NCBI RefSeq assembly: GCF_040717535.1
Contig: NZ_JBFEFI010000002.1
Location: 620,001 to 684,000 of the forward strand
Source of the DNA: Thalassoglobus sp. JC818
GTDB taxonomy: Bacteria > Planctomycetota > Planctomycetia > Planctomycetales > Planctomycetaceae
Length of the DNA stretch: 64,000 bases
Direction: 5' to 3'
In this document: positions 33,770 to 45,156 of the stretch, one piece after another
How positions within the stretch are numbered: the stretch's first letter is position 1
Layout: the number at the start of each line of letters is the position of its first letter
The notes under the pieces: generated by a model
Seen by the model: the letters and a program-made list of their open reading frames with translations, nothing else
Databases searched by the model: none
What the model was told of the DNA's origin: nothing
Made by a program: the position numbers and the translations under genes

Positions 33770-35149
33770 TTCGGCGTTCTTTGGAGTTCGTGGAAACGGG
33801 ATCACGTCGCGGATGTTCTGCATCCCCGTGAGTAGGAGGATCGCTCTTTCGAGACCGAGGCCGAATCCGCTATGCGGCACCGAACCAAAGCGTCGCAGGT
33901 CGAGATACCACCAATATTCTTCCGCGTCGAGCCCACATTCAACGAGCCGTTTTTCGAGAACGTCGAGGCGGTGTTCACGCTGACTGCCGCCGATAATTTC
34001 CCCGACTCGCGGAACGAGAACGTCCATCGCCCGCACGGTTTTTTCATCTTCATTGCAGTACATGTAGAACGGCTTGATCGTCCGGGGATAGTCGTAGACG
34101 ATCAACGGTTGTCCGAAGTGTTCCTCTGTCAGCCAACGTTCATGTTCTGCCTGCAGGTTGGTTCCCCATGACACGGGGTATTCCCAGTCTTTTCCGGAAG
34201 CAAGCAGAAGATCGACAGCTTCAGTGTACGAGATCCTTCGGAAGTCGTTGTCGAGGATATTCCGAAGCGTGGTCATGATCTCATTGTCGATTCGTTCGTT
34301 GAAGAACGCCATGTCTTCAGCACACTCGTCGACGCACTTCTGCACCAGTGTTTTGATGAACTCCTCAGCGAGTTGCATATTGTCTTCGAGTTCGAAGAAC
34401 GGAACCTCTGGTTCGATCATCCAGAACTCAGACAGATGCCGCGTCGTGTTGGAGTTCTCTGCTCGAAACGTCGGGCTGAATGTATAAACAGGGCCGACAG
34501 AGCAAGCGTAGATCTCCGCTTCGAGCTGACCGGAAACCGTGAGTGACGCCTTCTTTCCGAAGAAGTCTTCGCTGTAGTCTCCCTTCGAACTGGCAATCTG
34601 ATCCAGCGTGGTGACCGTGAACATTTCCCCGGCGCCTTCACAGTCACTGGTCGTGATGATCGGCGTGTGAACGTAAAGGAATCCGCGATCCTGGAAGAAG
34701 TCGTGGATTGTTCTGCACACGCAATTGCGAACCCGGGCGATGGCACCGAAGGTGTTCGTTCGAGGTCGCAGATGGGCGATTTCACGAAGATACTCGAAGC
34801 TGTGACGTTTCTTCTGAAGCGGATAGGTGTCACCGTCAGCTTTGCCGAGAAGCGTGAATTCGCTCGCGTGCAGTTCAACGCGCTGCTTCGAACCGGGTGA
34901 CTCTTTGAGTTCTCCACGAACCTCAATGCTGGCGCCGGTCCCTGCTTCCTTAATGTGCTCCTCGTAACCGGGCACGCTGGCGTCGATCACGATTTGCAGG
35001 TTGGACATGCACGACCCGTCGTTCAGTTCGATGAACGAAAAGCCGTTCTTCGAATCACGTCGGGTTCTCACCCAACCTGAAGCAACGACTTGTGATCCAG
35101 GGTCGATCTCGTACAGTAAACTGGCAATGCGGTGGGATGGACGCGCCAT
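33764..35149 (-). CDS. asnS: Asparaginyl-tRNA synthetase
   Basis: A 461-residue class IIb synthetase that charges tRNA-Asn. It has the OB-fold anticodon-binding domain ([27 protein letters not shown], residues ~22-110), then the catalytic core with motif 2 ([23 protein letters not shown]) and motif 3 ([27 protein letters not shown]). The Asn-type motif 2 and the absence of a GAD insertion separate it from AspRS. I chose the ATG at 35149, with GGAAGG ten bases upstream, over the ATG at 35170. The stop codon overlaps repeat copy A. It is divergent from the large PVC cytochrome gene. Confidence 0.96.
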   Translation of the reverse strand: MARPSHRIASLLYEIDPGSQVVASGWVRTRRDSKNGFSFIELNDGSCMSNLQIVIDASVPGYEEHIKEAGTGASIEVRGELKESPGSKQRVELHASEFTLLGKADGDTYPLQKKRHSFEYLREIAHLRPRTNTFGAIARVRNCVCRTIHDFFQDRGFLYVHTPIITTSDCEGAGEMFTVTTLDQIASSKGDYSEDFFGKKASLTVSGQLEAEIYACSVGPVYTFSPTFRAENSNTTRHLSEFWMIEPEVPFFELEDNMQLAEEFIKTLVQKCVDECAEDMAFFNERIDNEIMTTLRNILDNDFRRISYTEAVDLLLASGKDWEYPVSWGTNLQAEHERWLTEEHFGQPLIVYDYPRTIKPFYMYCNEDEKTVRAMDVLVPRVGEIIGGSQREHRLDVLEKRLVECGLDAEEYWWYLDLRRFGSVPHSGFGLGLERAILLLTGMQNIRDVIPFPRTPKNAEF

Positions 35150-35320
35150 TGATTCAGGACCTTCCTCCATGGGGATGAATGCCGGTATCCTATTCAATAC
35201 AAGCGATTCAGTCACCAAACTCTTGAGTGGATACTTGACTGCTTTGTCTGTTTTTTCCTTCCGTTCGCGTCTTCGTTGTCGCGAACACCACCTTCCCCGC
35301 AATCTGGTTTGGAAAATTCC

Positions 35321-38300
35321 ATGTCTCAAGCTGTTTCTCGTCGAGAGCAATTTCCGAGATGGACTTCGCGAACTCGTACGAACAAGCAAAACAAAAGCCC
35401 TGACAAACAGCCCAAACCGCGACACAGGCAGGTGTCACGATCGTTGCTTGCTGGAAGTATCTTGCTCCTTCTGTTCAGCGGATCGATTCTGCACGGACAG
35501 AACGTTGAGAAATCGAGGGATCAATACAAAGACGATCTCGCGGGAAACGAGGACGTCGAGCGTGTGATTCGATCTTTCGAAGGTCGCGGCGAAGTTGGAG
35601 ATGACAGCCAGCCGACACCAGCCACCGTCGCTGTCGAGCAGTTTCAGTTGGATGAAGGGCTCGCGATTGATCTTGTCGCATCCGAACCAGAGATTGAGCA
35701 GCCACTCTCGCTTCACTTTGATGACCGCGGAAGACTGTGGGTTGTGGAATATCGACAGTATCCATTCCCCGAAGGGCTCAAGGTCATCCGCTACGACCAG
35801 CATCTGCGGGCCGTCTTCGACAAAGTCCCAGCTGCGCCTCCGAACCACGTTCGAGGCCGCGATCGCATTTCTCTTCTTGAAGATAGCGATGCCGATGGAG
35901 TTTACGACTCGCATCGCGTGGTGATCGACGGACTCAACATCGCCTCGTCAGTGTTGACAGGACATGGTGGAATTTGGGTGCTGAATCCCCCCTATCTCTT
36001 GTTTTATCCGGATGCCGATGGAGATGCCGTTCCCGATGGTGATCCGGTTGTGCATCTTTCCGGGTTTGGTTTGGAAGATACACACTCCGTCGCCAACAGT
36101 TTGAATTGGGGACCGGACGGGTGGATCTACGCAGCGAATGGATCGACGACGACAGGCAAAGTGACTTCCAGAGCAGGGTCAAACGTGCAGTGGGAAGGCC
36201 AGAATATCTGGCGATACAATCCCAAGACTCAGGTCTTCGAGATCTATGCGGAAGGGGGCGGAAACACCTTCTCGACAGAAATTGACTCGGTCGGTCGAGT
36301 CTTTTCCGGCACCAATCACGGCAATACGCGCGGCATGTATTATCCGCAGGGCTCTTATGGAACCAAGAACTGGGGTAAGCATGGGCCACTGACGAATCCG
36401 TTTGCATTCGGGTTCTTTCAGCACATGGGCCATGAGGGCGACCGGGATCGTTTTGCGCAGACGTTTGTGATTTATGAAGGAGGAACACTTCCGGAGCGGT
36501 TCAACGGTCAGGTCATTGCAGCGAATGCGTTGCACAATCGCGTGTGGGCCAGCGAGCTGATTTCCGAGGGATCGACTTATCGAACAGTCGATCTCCCTGA
36601 AGTTGCCACAACTGATGACCGATGGTTTCGGCCGGTGGATCTTAAGGTTGGCCCTGACGGAGCGGTGTATGTCGCAGACTGGTACGACACTCGTCTGACA
36701 CATGTTGATCCTCGCGACAACTGGCACAAATCGAGCGGAAGAATTTATCGCATTCGAGCTGCCGACTCATCAGACAGTGATCCGAAATGGGATCTCTCAC
36801 AGCTTTCGAATATGGAATTGATCGAGCACTTCGATCATCCCAACAAATTCATTAAGCAGACAGCGGTTCGAGTCTTGGGCGAACGGTTGTTCTTCACCGG
36901 CAGTGAACTTGATCAAAGCGACACGATTGATCAACTGAAAGACCTTGCTTTCAGCTCTGCTCCGGGAGCACTTGAGGCACTCTGGGCTTTGAACTGGGCA
37001 GGCGAATTTGATGAAGCTTGGGGGCGCGAGCTTCTGAGTCACGAGAACCCGCATATCCGTCGTTGGGTGATTCGACTACTCGGGGATCAACGAAAGGTTG
37101 CGCCCTCAACAGCGAAAACGCTCGAGGAACTTTCGGCCACGGAACCGTATATCCAGGTTCGGTCACAACTCGCTTCTTCCGCGAGACGATTCGAAACAGC
37201 TATCGCTCTGCCGCTCATCGAAAATCTTCTGAAGAACGAAGACGACAGACTCGACCCGCACATGCCTCTTATGTTGTGGTGGGCAATTGAAGGTCACACG
37301 GGAACAGTCCCATTAAATGATTCCCCGCAGGTCGGTGTATTGTTAACGCCCTCGGATGCGCGATCACCACGGGATCAGATCTTCGACTGGCTGAGTGATT
37401 CGTCGCTTTGGGAGCTTCAAATCGTCCGGGAGACAATTCTGCCGCGTCTCATGAAACGATTTGCTCTGAGTCAGTACGCCATTCTCGACGAAGAAACAGA
37501 AGCTTCCGGGCTCGCTGACTGCGAGCGTTTGCTCGCGCTTGCTCCAGGTTCTGAAACCAGAGGCATCCTCCTCGCGAGTTTTCTGGAGTCATACCAAGGG
37601 CGAGACCTAACTGAGATTCCGAATCAGCTACGGCAACAGATTCTGGAACATCAACAACTCGTCGGAAAATCAGATCTGCTGCTCAATCTGAGGCTGGGAG
37701 AAAAGCAGGCTCTCGATCAAGCATTGAATGCGGTCGAGTCCAGTCAGACGGACAGCAGTCTTCGCCTCGCGTTGATTAAAGAGTTCGGAGAAGGTCGACA
37801 CCCCGAGTCGGTCGCTGTCCTCCTCAAACTTTTGAGAGGTTCGTACGGAAGCACGATCAAGAACGCTGCGATGAATTCGCTGATGTCCTTTCCTGATCCA
37901 CGCATCGGAACAACAATCTGTCAGCTTTACCACTCGGCTCTTCCCGACGAACATGGAATTCGCGAGACAGCCCACCGAGTCCTTGCCAGCCGACCGGGTT
38001 GGAGTGAGCAACTCTTGGCGGAAGTCGATGCTTTTCGCATTCCAGCGGAAGCCATCGGGTTTGATGTGGTCAATCAGATGCGTCTGCATGCCAACCCTGA
38101 AGTGGATCGATTGATTCAAAAGCACTGGGGGCGAGTACGATCAACTCCCGAAGAAAAACTGGGTGAAATCGAGCGGTTGAAGTCGTTGCTGACCAAATCA
38201 AACGACCAGGAGGGGAGTTTGGCGAAGGGTAAGGCTCTCTTCGCGAAGCACTGCGGAGTTTGCCATAAAATCTTTGATGAGGGAGGAGTCATCGGTCCCA

Positions 38301-38635
38301 ACCTGACCGGCTACGAGCGAGACAATCTCGATTTCATGCTGTTGGCGATTGTCGATCCCTCGGCGGGAATCCGCGAGGAGTTCACACAATATCAGATTGC
38401 GACGGTGGATGGCCGCATTCTGACCGGGTTAATTGAAGACCAGACACCAGCGACGGTTGTGATGCGACACGCGGACAATTCGTTGACCGAAGTCTCTCGA
38501 GAATCGATCCAAGTCCTGCAGGCGATCGCAACGTCCATCATGCCTGACGGTGTCACGAAACAGCTGTCAGATGAGGATTTGATCGATCTGTTCGCATTTC
38601 TATCGCAGCCAACACCGGTTCGCCCGACACGCTGA
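35321..38635 (+). CDS. PVC-type membrane-bound dehydrogenase with cytochrome c domain
   Basis: A 1104-residue secreted protein typical of Planctomycetes. An N-terminal basic stretch is followed by a signal helix (residues ~41-60). Next comes a six-bladed beta-propeller of the glucose/sorbosone dehydrogenase type (~95-500, with [18 protein letters not shown] and [16 protein letters not shown] blades). A HEAT-like helical region (~510-940) leads to a C-terminal haem-binding domain with CGVCH at 978-982 and [12 protein letters not shown]. Presumed to oxidise a sugar or alcohol and pass electrons to cytochromes. GGAAAA lies before the chosen ATG. Substrate unknown. Confidence 0.94.
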   Translation: MSQAVSRREQFPRWTSRTRTNKQNKSPDKQPKPRHRQVSRSLLAGSILLLLFSGSILHGQNVEKSRDQYKDDLAGNEDVERVIRSFEGRGEVGDDSQPTPATVAVEQFQLDEGLAIDLVASEPEIEQPLSLHFDDRGRLWVVEYRQYPFPEGLKVIRYDQHLRAVFDKVPAAPPNHVRGRDRISLLEDSDADGVYDSHRVVIDGLNIASSVLTGHGGIWVLNPPYLLFYPDADGDAVPDGDPVVHLSGFGLEDTHSVANSLNWGPDGWIYAANGSTTTGKVTSRAGSNVQWEGQNIWRYNPKTQVFEIYAEGGGNTFSTEIDSVGRVFSGTNHGNTRGMYYPQGSYGTKNWGKHGPLTNPFAFGFFQHMGHEGDRDRFAQTFVIYEGGTLPERFNGQVIAANALHNRVWASELISEGSTYRTVDLPEVATTDDRWFRPVDLKVGPDGAVYVADWYDTRLTHVDPRDNWHKSSGRIYRIRAADSSDSDPKWDLSQLSNMELIEHFDHPNKFIKQTAVRVLGERLFFTGSELDQSDTIDQLKDLAFSSAPGALEALWALNWAGEFDEAWGRELLSHENPHIRRWVIRLLGDQRKVAPSTAKTLEELSATEPYIQVRSQLASSARRFETAIALPLIENLLKNEDDRLDPHMPLMLWWAIEGHTGTVPLNDSPQVGVLLTPSDARSPRDQIFDWLSDSSLWELQIVRETILPRLMKRFALSQYAILDEETEASGLADCERLLALAPGSETRGILLASFLESYQGRDLTEIPNQLRQQILEHQQLVGKSDLLLNLRLGEKQALDQALNAVESSQTDSSLRLALIKEFGEGRHPESVAVLLKLLRGSYGSTIKNAAMNSLMSFPDPRIGTTICQLYHSALPDEHGIRETAHRVLASRPGWSEQLLAEVDAFRIPAEAIGFDVVNQMRLHANPEVDRLIQKHWGRVRSTPEEKLGEIERLKSLLTKSNDQEGSLAKGKALFAKHCGVCHKIFDEGGVIGPNLTGYERDNLDFMLLAIVDPSAGIREEFTQYQIATVDGRILTGLIEDQTPATVVMRHADNSLTEVSRESIQVLQAIATSIMPDGVTKQLSDEDLIDLFAFLSQPTPVRPTR

Positions 38636-39085
38636 AGGCTGTGAATCGACCGGAATCTCAATGAATCGGTTCGGATAGTTGGTTCGAAACCACGAAACTT
38701 GAATCGAATGAGAGTCTCATTCGCGACTGTTGATAAGATCACAATCGGAGAGAGAAGTGTCTCAATCGGGCCTCGTCTGGCTTTGATCCTTTGAAACAGA
38801 CGAAAAAAGATGTATCATGAACGATGCAAATTGTTAAGAAGTCTGGTTGGGGAATCGGCTTCTCAGCAGTTCGCGTAATGCAAATTGGTTCGTGATCCAG
38901 GACGGAAGTGGGAATTTTCGTAACGACTGGACTCGATTTTAGATTCGTGCACTGATGATCCGTGGTGATGATTTGTGTTGCAGTCATTAGGTCTGCAATT
39001 CAACCTCGCACAACGTCGGTCCATGCGTTGATCGCAGCGATGTTGTGCAATCAGGACGTGATAATCATGTTTTCGCAGGTGTCGA
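38636..39085. other. Intergenic region before the polytopic membrane protein
   Basis: 450 bp with no convincing gene. A possible promoter on the plus strand is TTGAAA (38791-38796) and TATCAT (38813-38818) with a 16-base spacer in an A-rich stretch, 267 bp upstream of the next gene; it is listed separately. Nothing else is recognisable. Confidence 0.4.
38791..38818 (+). promoter_or_regulatory. Possible sigma-70 promoter
   Basis: TTGAAA and TATCAT, matching four to five of six consensus bases each, separated by 16 bases. The position upstream of the membrane-protein gene fits, but the long leader (267 bp) makes it uncertain. Confidence 0.35.
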
Positions 39086-40411
39086 ATGGACCTGTTGCTG
39101 CCGAATTTTGACGTCAACCAACCAACCTGGTTCTATCTTTCTCTGCTGTTGATCGTAGCTGTCTACTTCAGATTTATGCGTGTGTTCTCGCTGCGTAATC
39201 TGGATTTGGCACTGCTGCTGTCAGCTTCGCCCGGATTGTTGTTCGTGGCAGCAGAGAGTGATGTGACCCAGACGTTGGGGCATGTCTGGTTGTTCGTTGT
39301 GGCATGTACTTTTCTGGTGCGAATGCTCGTCGATCCGCTTCTGGGTCGCCGACCGTACCTTGGGCAGAACCTGAACACGCATGGTCTGGCCTTTCTTTGT
39401 TTCTCGGTCTTCGCATTCTTGATGACGCAAGCGATTACGTCGTCGTTGCCGAGGACGACCGAAGTCACGATTGAGAGAGCAGAGAAGCTTGTCAGCAGGA
39501 CAGCTACGGACCCAAGCGAAGATGCAGCACAGCAAGTCGCGAGTGGACCTGCAACTGCGGTTCTCGCAACGATCGCGCTGATCTTCGAAGACTTTGGGCC
39601 TCCGTTTCTGGCGATTCTCGCCCACGCGGCAGTCATCACTGGGTTGTGGTTTGTGGGCCGGAATTTATTCGGCGACAAGAGTATCGGAGTCGCGATGGCG
39701 ACGCTGTATTTGTTGTTGCCGTGTACCGCTTACAACGTCGGCGAGTTCAATCACGTTCTCCCGGCCGCTTTGATCACCTGGGCATTTGTTGCTTTTCGCA
39801 AACCGATCGTATCAGGGGTCTTGCTCGGCCTTGCTTGCGGAACACTTGTATTTCCGCTCTTCCTGCTTCCGATTTGGGCAGCATTTTACGGGCGAAAAGG
39901 GGCTCCAAAGTTCGTCATGGCATTGACGGGTGTGGCGGTCGTGTTGCTCTTGAGCCTGGCTCTGACATCGATCGACTCGGAATCCTTCTTTCAGAAAACG
40001 ATTGGGACGATCAACGTTCCGTTGGCGGTTCTTTCACAGAGCGAGTTTTCCTCCGGATTCTGGAAGGAAGCGAACTATGTATCGCCTTATCGATGGCCTG
40101 TGATGGCACTGTATTTCATCATGGTGACACTGATGACGCTCTTCCCCGGACGTAGAAATGTCGAGGTGCTGCTTGCACAATCTGCGGCTGCTGTGATCGG
40201 AACTCAGCTTTGGTACACGCAGCAGGGGGGCGTCTACCTGCTGTGGTATGTCCCGCTGCTGCTGATGGTGATCTTTCGCCCAAGATTACCGCATCTCCAG
40301 TTCACTCAGGACTTGGACGACGAACAATTGTCTGTCTCGAAGAGCACTGTTCGACCGACTCACAATACGAGCAACACGCAAACAAGCCGTCGGCTTCAGT
40401 TGTTCCGTTAG
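39086..40411 (+). CDS. Polytopic membrane protein, possibly GT-C-like, unknown
   Basis: A 441-residue protein with about eleven hydrophobic helices and a polar, disordered C-terminal tail (~40 residues). The central LLPCTAYNVGEFNHVLPAALITWAFVAF followed by FPLFLLPIWAAFY resembles the arrangement of GT-C mannosyltransferase-like membrane enzymes. No catalytic signature can be pinned down, and the first extracytoplasmic loop lacks the expected acidic pair. It is transcribed alone and is convergent with the methyltransferase gene. I would leave it as a conserved hypothetical membrane protein. Confidence 0.8.
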   Translation: MDLLLPNFDVNQPTWFYLSLLLIVAVYFRFMRVFSLRNLDLALLLSASPGLLFVAAESDVTQTLGHVWLFVVACTFLVRMLVDPLLGRRPYLGQNLNTHGLAFLCFSVFAFLMTQAITSSLPRTTEVTIERAEKLVSRTATDPSEDAAQQVASGPATAVLATIALIFEDFGPPFLAILAHAAVITGLWFVGRNLFGDKSIGVAMATLYLLLPCTAYNVGEFNHVLPAALITWAFVAFRKPIVSGVLLGLACGTLVFPLFLLPIWAAFYGRKGAPKFVMALTGVAVVLLLSLALTSIDSESFFQKTIGTINVPLAVLSQSEFSSGFWKEANYVSPYRWPVMALYFIMVTLMTLFPGRRNVEVLLAQSAAAVIGTQLWYTQQGGVYLLWYVPLLLMVIFRPRLPHLQFTQDLDDEQLSVSKSTVRPTHNTSNTQTSRRLQLFR

Positions 40412-40449
40412 ATCTCTTTCGAAGTCTCTTTGACGACGTGTTCTCGACG

Positions 40450-41019
40450 TTAGCGCCGCCGCTTGATCGCATACAATCGCGGTGCATTACTGCTCGAGTC
40501 GATTAGCGGTTCGTAAAGTGATTCGAATTCGTCCGACTCACAGCGTGTCTGAATGAGTTCTTCAACACGAATCGCTTCGTCGAGTCCTCCGGGGTGTCCG
40601 ACATAAGCAGTCACAGTCAGGACTCCATTCGGTTTTAAGAGCAGAGTCGCTGCCCGAATTGCGACACTCGACGAGTCCGCTGTTGTTGTTCGGGTTTTGT
40701 CTCCGCCCGGCAAGTACCCAAGGTTAAACATGACGGCGGATGCGATCTGCGCAGCCTCTTCAGCAATGCGAGGTAGCAACGTCGCATGGCTTTCGAGGAC
40801 GAGATCGACGTTCTCTTTGTCGTGTTGCTGAAGTAATTTGTGAGTGGAGTCCAGCGCTTCTTGTTGGACGTCGCACGCAATCACCCGGCCGATCGAACCG
40901 ACAAGCTCGCTGAGAAAAAGTGTGTCGTGGCCGTTCCCGGCAGTGGCATCAATGGCCAGATCACCAGTTCGAACGACATCTCGAAGGAGCGAGTGAGCAA
41001 GTTCGGTCAGTTGTACCAT
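40450..41019 (-). CDS. SAM-dependent methyltransferase, YtqB/rRNA methylase type
   Basis: A 189-residue class I methyltransferase. The SAM loop DATAGNGHDT is at residues 24-33. The family-specific MFNLGYLPGGDK, an NLGYLP motif in the place of motif IV, identifies the YtqB-like group, annotated as putative rRNA methylase with tRNA or rRNA as likely target. LNAxxYxGHPGG is present as VTAYVGHPGG. Its start overlaps by 13 bases the end of the upstream oxidoreductase gene on the same strand, so the two are coupled. Confidence 0.9.
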   Translation of the reverse strand: MVQLTELAHSLLRDVVRTGDLAIDATAGNGHDTLFLSELVGSIGRVIACDVQQEALDSTHKLLQQHDKENVDLVLESHATLLPRIAEEAAQIASAVMFNLGYLPGGDKTRTTTADSSSVAIRAATLLLKPNGVLTVTAYVGHPGGLDEAIRVEELIQTRCESDEFESLYEPLIDSSSNAPRLYAIKRRR

Positions 41020-42062
41020 CTCGAGAGTGAAACCTTTCCGGGAACGGGTGTTTGATGCAGCATTTGTGCGACGAGCGCTTGCGCAAGCCGAGGAGCAGTC
41101 AGCGATCCCTTCGATCCCAGCCCGTTCAAGACTCCCACGTTCGGCAAGTGCGGATGGATTCCAACAACTGGTTGAAAGTCATGCATGGTCGGGCGAACAG
41201 CTGCCATGTGCCCGACGACTCTCGTCTCTGGAACAAAGAACTCGCTAAGACGATCGAGCAACCATTGCCGTCCTTCACGGGTTGGGACATCGCTCAGGTC
41301 GCTCCACTTATAGGTTGCGCCGACGCGAATCGAGTCTTCTCGCTGTGAGGCGATCCAGATTCCCCGATGAATCACTTCGGGCAAATTGTGTGAAGTCAGT
41401 TCGAGGTCCAAAACCTCTCCTTTCGCGGGATTGAATTGAATCGATGAGAGAAACTCCGCAGGAGATGAGACAAATCCTGTGCAGTAAATGATCCAGCGAG
41501 AGGACAATTCGAACTCCGGAAATTCGACACGTCCCTGCTGAATTGTCAACGGGGCTTGCAGGTCGAGATCAGCTGAAACCAGACGGCCGGAATTTTGAAG
41601 CCAGTCCCGAGACAGGGTGAGGTATTCGGAGACGTTCAGTTTCCCACCCGACATTTCGAATCCGCCGTAAAAATCACGGATTAGAGTCGGATCATGAGCG
41701 GCGGGTTTGCAGTCAATGGACTCGTCCAGTCGACCTTCAGCTTTCGAGTGGAAAACGCCTGCTTCCTCATCGGAGCGGAAGAGACGCGTCATTCGAACAT
41801 TGTGGAAAAGTCGCTCTGCATTGATGCGTTGTTCAATGGAACGATAAAACGTCGAGGCAACTTCCCAGTCGACATCCCAATCCGGCTGAAACGCAAAGCG
41901 GCGGCCAGTGATGGGAGTCATCAGCCCGGCAGCAACTTCGGAGGCCGAAGTCCGGGTTTTTCGGTCGAGAACAACGAAATCCAGGCCAGCATCGAGAAGC
42001 GTCCACGCCAGCGTCGTTCCGGCGAGCCCCTGACCAACGATAATTGCGTCGACTTGCTGCAT
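41007..42062 (-). CDS. FAD-dependent oxidoreductase, DAO family
   Basis: A 351-residue D-amino-acid-oxidase-type flavoprotein. An N-terminal Rossmann motif GQGLAG (residues 10-15) is followed by a DRKTRTSASEVAAGLMTPITG segment typical of the family, and the C-terminal GLGSKGSLTAPRLAQALVAQ is the second FAD contact. The late part resembles the MnmC oxidoreductase domain, and the coupled YtqB-like methyltransferase gene fits an RNA-modification setting, but the substrate is not certain; glycine or thiazole synthesis oxidases are alternatives. It overlaps the downstream gene by 13 bases. Confidence 0.87.
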   Translation of the reverse strand: MQQVDAIIVGQGLAGTTLAWTLLDAGLDFVVLDRKTRTSASEVAAGLMTPITGRRFAFQPDWDVDWEVASTFYRSIEQRINAERLFHNVRMTRLFRSDEEAGVFHSKAEGRLDESIDCKPAAHDPTLIRDFYGGFEMSGGKLNVSEYLTLSRDWLQNSGRLVSADLDLQAPLTIQQGRVEFPEFELSSRWIIYCTGFVSSPAEFLSSIQFNPAKGEVLDLELTSHNLPEVIHRGIWIASQREDSIRVGATYKWSDLSDVPTREGRQWLLDRLSEFFVPETRVVGHMAAVRPTMHDFQPVVGIHPHLPNVGVLNGLGSKGSLTAPRLAQALVAQMLHQTPVPGKVSLSRWYN

Positions 42063-42195
42063 GAGGTTGTGAGGATTAGCCGCCGGAAATCTGCTCAGCG
42101 GGGGAAGTCTTCAGAAATTCCTGACGATCGATTTGCCGTGAAGGCACCTGTTGGATATGTTCGGGTTTCGGCAACCTATGTCAACACGATCGACC

Positions 42196-43464
42196 ATGTC
42201 TCAGCCTCTCTTCTCCGGTGATCTCTCGTCCACCGACAGTTCTCCCTGTCTGCAGGGGGAACGTGTGACGTTTACCGGAACTTTGGCTTCGATGACGCAT
42301 TCCGAAGCTGCCGGCCTTGTTGAGCAAAATGGGGGAACAGCGGTCGAGCACGTCAGTCGTCAATTGACGATGATTGTGATTGGCGAAGAAGGTTGGCCAC
42401 TCGATGACAACGGGCAACCCTCGGTCAAGCTGCAACAAGTCGATCGCTTGCTGGAAGCTGGGGCAGAGATTCAAGTGATCAATGAATCCCAGTGGCTCAC
42501 ACTACTCGGGTTGAACGATTACCGCGAAGAAGTTCATCGCCTCTACACTCCGGCGATGCTTTCGTCCATTCTGGGGATTTCTGTCCACGTGATCCGACGT
42601 TGGGAGCGAATCGGCATGATTCACCCCGTCCGCAGGGTGCATCGGCTGCCGTATTTCGATTTTCGCGAAGTGAGTAGTGCACGCAGGCTGAGTGAATTGC
42701 TCGATTCCGGGATTCAGCGACAGGAGTTGGAAGACGGGCTGAAAAAACTTCCGTCGGTTCAGCGAGGGGATGAACGTCCGCTGGAACAGCTGGAAATTCT
42801 CGCTCACAGCCTCGGAGTGCTGGTTCGCGATGCGCACGGTTTGGTCCTTCCCGAATCGGGTCAGCGAGTTTTCGATTTCGACCGTCCCGCTCCGGAAACA
42901 CCCGATCTGACGACGTTCGACGAACCGGAGTCGATTCTGTTTTCCGATGTCGTCAAAGATGAAGCGACATCTTCCGTCGACTTGACCACAAAGCGGGATT
43001 GGCTGGTGGAAGGCTGTCGGCTTTACGATGCTGGTCGCGTGAAAGATGCTCTTGAAGCCTTTCGTCTGGCAGCGATGGCGTCTCCTTCAAGCTCGGATGT
43101 GCACTTCCAGATTGGAGAGTGTCTCTATCGTCTTGGAAGCGTCGAAGGCGCGTTGGAGCGATATTACACCGCCGTTGAGCACGACGATGAGTTTCTGGAA
43201 GCCTGGACGCAGATCGGATGTCTGCATCGCGAGTTGAATGATCTGCAGGCCGCGAAAACTGCTTTTCTGGTCGCGCTGACGATTCTTCCGGAATATCCCG
43301 ACGCGCATTATCATCTCGCTGAAACGCTTTTCGAATTGGACGATGTCAGCTCGGCACGAGAGCATTGGTCCGAATATCTCAAGCACGATCAGCGAGGCCC
43401 GTGGGCAGATGTTGCCCGCCAGCGGCTCGAATTGTTTGACATTGATTCGATGCCAACGACATAG
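42196..43464 (+). CDS. BRCT-MerR-TPR fusion protein
   Basis: A 422-residue three-part protein. Residues ~21-104 are a BRCT-like domain (GERVTFTGTLASMTHSEAAGLVEQNGGTAV, as in DNA ligase). Residues ~117-185 are a MerR-type winged helix-turn-helix (LYTPAMLSSILGISVHVIRRWERIGMI). Residues ~290-415 carry tetratricopeptide repeats (AGRVKDALEAFRLAAMASPSSSDVHFQIGECLYRLG and following). It may be a DNA-bound sensor or adaptor, reading a signal via BRCT or TPR. Start chosen at the ATG at 42196; in-frame alternatives are at 42178 and 42151. Confidence 0.85.
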   Translation: MSQPLFSGDLSSTDSSPCLQGERVTFTGTLASMTHSEAAGLVEQNGGTAVEHVSRQLTMIVIGEEGWPLDDNGQPSVKLQQVDRLLEAGAEIQVINESQWLTLLGLNDYREEVHRLYTPAMLSSILGISVHVIRRWERIGMIHPVRRVHRLPYFDFREVSSARRLSELLDSGIQRQELEDGLKKLPSVQRGDERPLEQLEILAHSLGVLVRDAHGLVLPESGQRVFDFDRPAPETPDLTTFDEPESILFSDVVKDEATSSVDLTTKRDWLVEGCRLYDAGRVKDALEAFRLAAMASPSSSDVHFQIGECLYRLGSVEGALERYYTAVEHDDEFLEAWTQIGCLHRELNDLQAAKTAFLVALTILPEYPDAHYHLAETLFELDDVSSAREHWSEYLKHDQRGPWADVARQRLELFDIDSMPTT

Positions 43465-43522
43465 CCCGCTCTGCGAAAGAGTCGCTCAATCGCTACGAAT
43501 TTGACGGGGACTGCGCAACAGA

Positions 43523-43557
43523 AAACCGCCCGTCGACGTGAAGCCAACGGGCGGTTT
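43523..43557. terminator. Stem-loop terminator between the BRCT-MerR gene and xylA
   Basis: AAACCGCCCGT (43523-43533) pairs perfectly with ACGGGCGGTTT (43547-43557), an 11-bp stem with a 13-base loop. On the minus strand it ends in TTTTC, so it mainly terminates xylA; the plus strand lacks a T run. Confidence 0.8.
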
Positions 43558-43589
43558 CGAATTCTCATGGATCGAGTAAAACCGTTCCC

Positions 43590-44903
43590 TTACAGGTACT
43601 GGTTGACCAGATTCTCAAGGTATTCCTGGCGGCCTGATGTGTTGGCGTCCGCTTCACCTTTTTCGAGCATGTACGATTCAAGGTCTGCGAATGTCGCTGA
43701 ACCGTCTTCGATTTTAGAACCAACTCCGGAATCGAAACTTGAGTATCGCTGTTTGACGAACTCGTCGAGAAGTCCGTCTTTGCGGATGGCTGCGGCAACT
43801 TTGGCTCCGCGAGCGAATGCGTCCATGCCTCCGATGTGTGCATGGAACAGGTCGATCGGTTCGAAGCTTTCACGACGAACTTTCGCGTCGAAGTTGGTTC
43901 CCCCGGTGCCGAGACCTTTCTGCTTCAGGATGACGAGCATCATTTGTGTCGTCAGGTAAATGTCAGTTGGGAATTGGTCGGTGTCCCATCCGAGCAGCAT
44001 GTCTCCGGTGTTAGCATCGATTGAACCGAGGGCATCGTGGATGCGAGCGTATTCCAGCTCGTGCATCATCGAATGGCCTGCGAGTGTCGCATGGTTGGTT
44101 TCGATGTTGAGCTTCACAATTCCGTCCAGACCGTTGCGTCCAATGAAGTTCAGACAGGCAGCTGCATCGAAATCGTATTGATGCTTGGTCGGTTCTTTCG
44201 GCTTTGGCTCGAAGAGGAACTGTCCGTCGAAACCAATCGACTTGGCGTGGTCGTGCGCCATGTGCATGAATTTGGCGAGATGGTCGAGTTCCCGATTCAT
44301 ATCGGTATTGTACAAGTTCATGTACCCTTCTCGGCCGCCCCAGAAGACATAGTTCTCGCCACCCAGTTCGTAAGTGACTTCAATCGCCTTTTTGACTTGT
44401 GACGCTGCGTAAGCAAAGACGTCTGCATTGCAGCTGGTAGCTGCACCGTGCATGTATCGCGGATGGCTGAACAGGTTCGCGGTTCCCCAGAGCAGTTTCA
44501 CTCCGGTTTCGTCCTGCTTTTCCTTCAGCTTGGCTGCGATCTTGTCAAAGTTCGCGTGGCTTTCTTTCAGAGAGCTGCCTTCAGGAGCGACGTCGCGATC
44601 GTGCCAGCAATAAAATGGGACATCGAGCTTTGTGATGAATTCGAAGGCAACGTCAACGCGTTTCAGTGCGTTTTCGATTGAGTCGCTTCCGTCATCCCAA
44701 GGTCGCTGCAAAGTCCCCGCTCCGAACGGATCGCTGCCGGTTCCGCGGAATGTGTGCCAGTAGCACACACTGAAGCGGAACAGGTCTTTCATCGACTGAC
44801 CTTCGATGATTTCGTCTGGGTTGTAGTGCTTGTAAGCGAGTGGATTTTTGCTTTCCGGGCCTTCGTACTGGATTTTGGGGATTTCTGGAAAAAACTCGGC
44901 CAT
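43590..44903 (-). CDS. xylA: Xylose isomerase
   Basis: A 437-residue class II xylose isomerase, interconverting xylose and xylulose (also glucose and fructose) using two divalent cations. The family's catalytic His is in [13 protein letters not shown] and the metal ligands in [34 protein letters not shown] and [16 protein letters not shown] barrel covers most of the protein. Full length, with no xylulokinase gene beside it. It may serve sugar interconversion together with the polysaccharide-degrading enzymes seen here. Confidence 0.97.
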   Translation of the reverse strand: MAEFFPEIPKIQYEGPESKNPLAYKHYNPDEIIEGQSMKDLFRFSVCYWHTFRGTGSDPFGAGTLQRPWDDGSDSIENALKRVDVAFEFITKLDVPFYCWHDRDVAPEGSSLKESHANFDKIAAKLKEKQDETGVKLLWGTANLFSHPRYMHGAATSCNADVFAYAASQVKKAIEVTYELGGENYVFWGGREGYMNLYNTDMNRELDHLAKFMHMAHDHAKSIGFDGQFLFEPKPKEPTKHQYDFDAAACLNFIGRNGLDGIVKLNIETNHATLAGHSMMHELEYARIHDALGSIDANTGDMLLGWDTDQFPTDIYLTTQMMLVILKQKGLGTGGTNFDAKVRRESFEPIDLFHAHIGGMDAFARGAKVAAAIRKDGLLDEFVKQRYSSFDSGVGSKIEDGSATFADLESYMLEKGEADANTSGRQEYLENLVNQYL

Positions 44904-45156
44904 GACGATGATCTCTCTGAATCGGATAAGAATTCGCTGAATTGGCTGAGAAGTGTAATGGACTCGAAATATAGAAGAAAGGATGACGATTCGATCGGGA
45001 AGACCGGGGGCAAACGATGTCAGATTGGCTGAGTGATTGAATGCTCGTCAGTGGTTCCTTACCGTGTCTGCTCGTGCTGATTGACCTCTTCCGATCCGAG
45101 AAATGCCTTGTTGGCACGGACAACGCATTGATGTCTTGATGAAAAGGTTGGATTTT

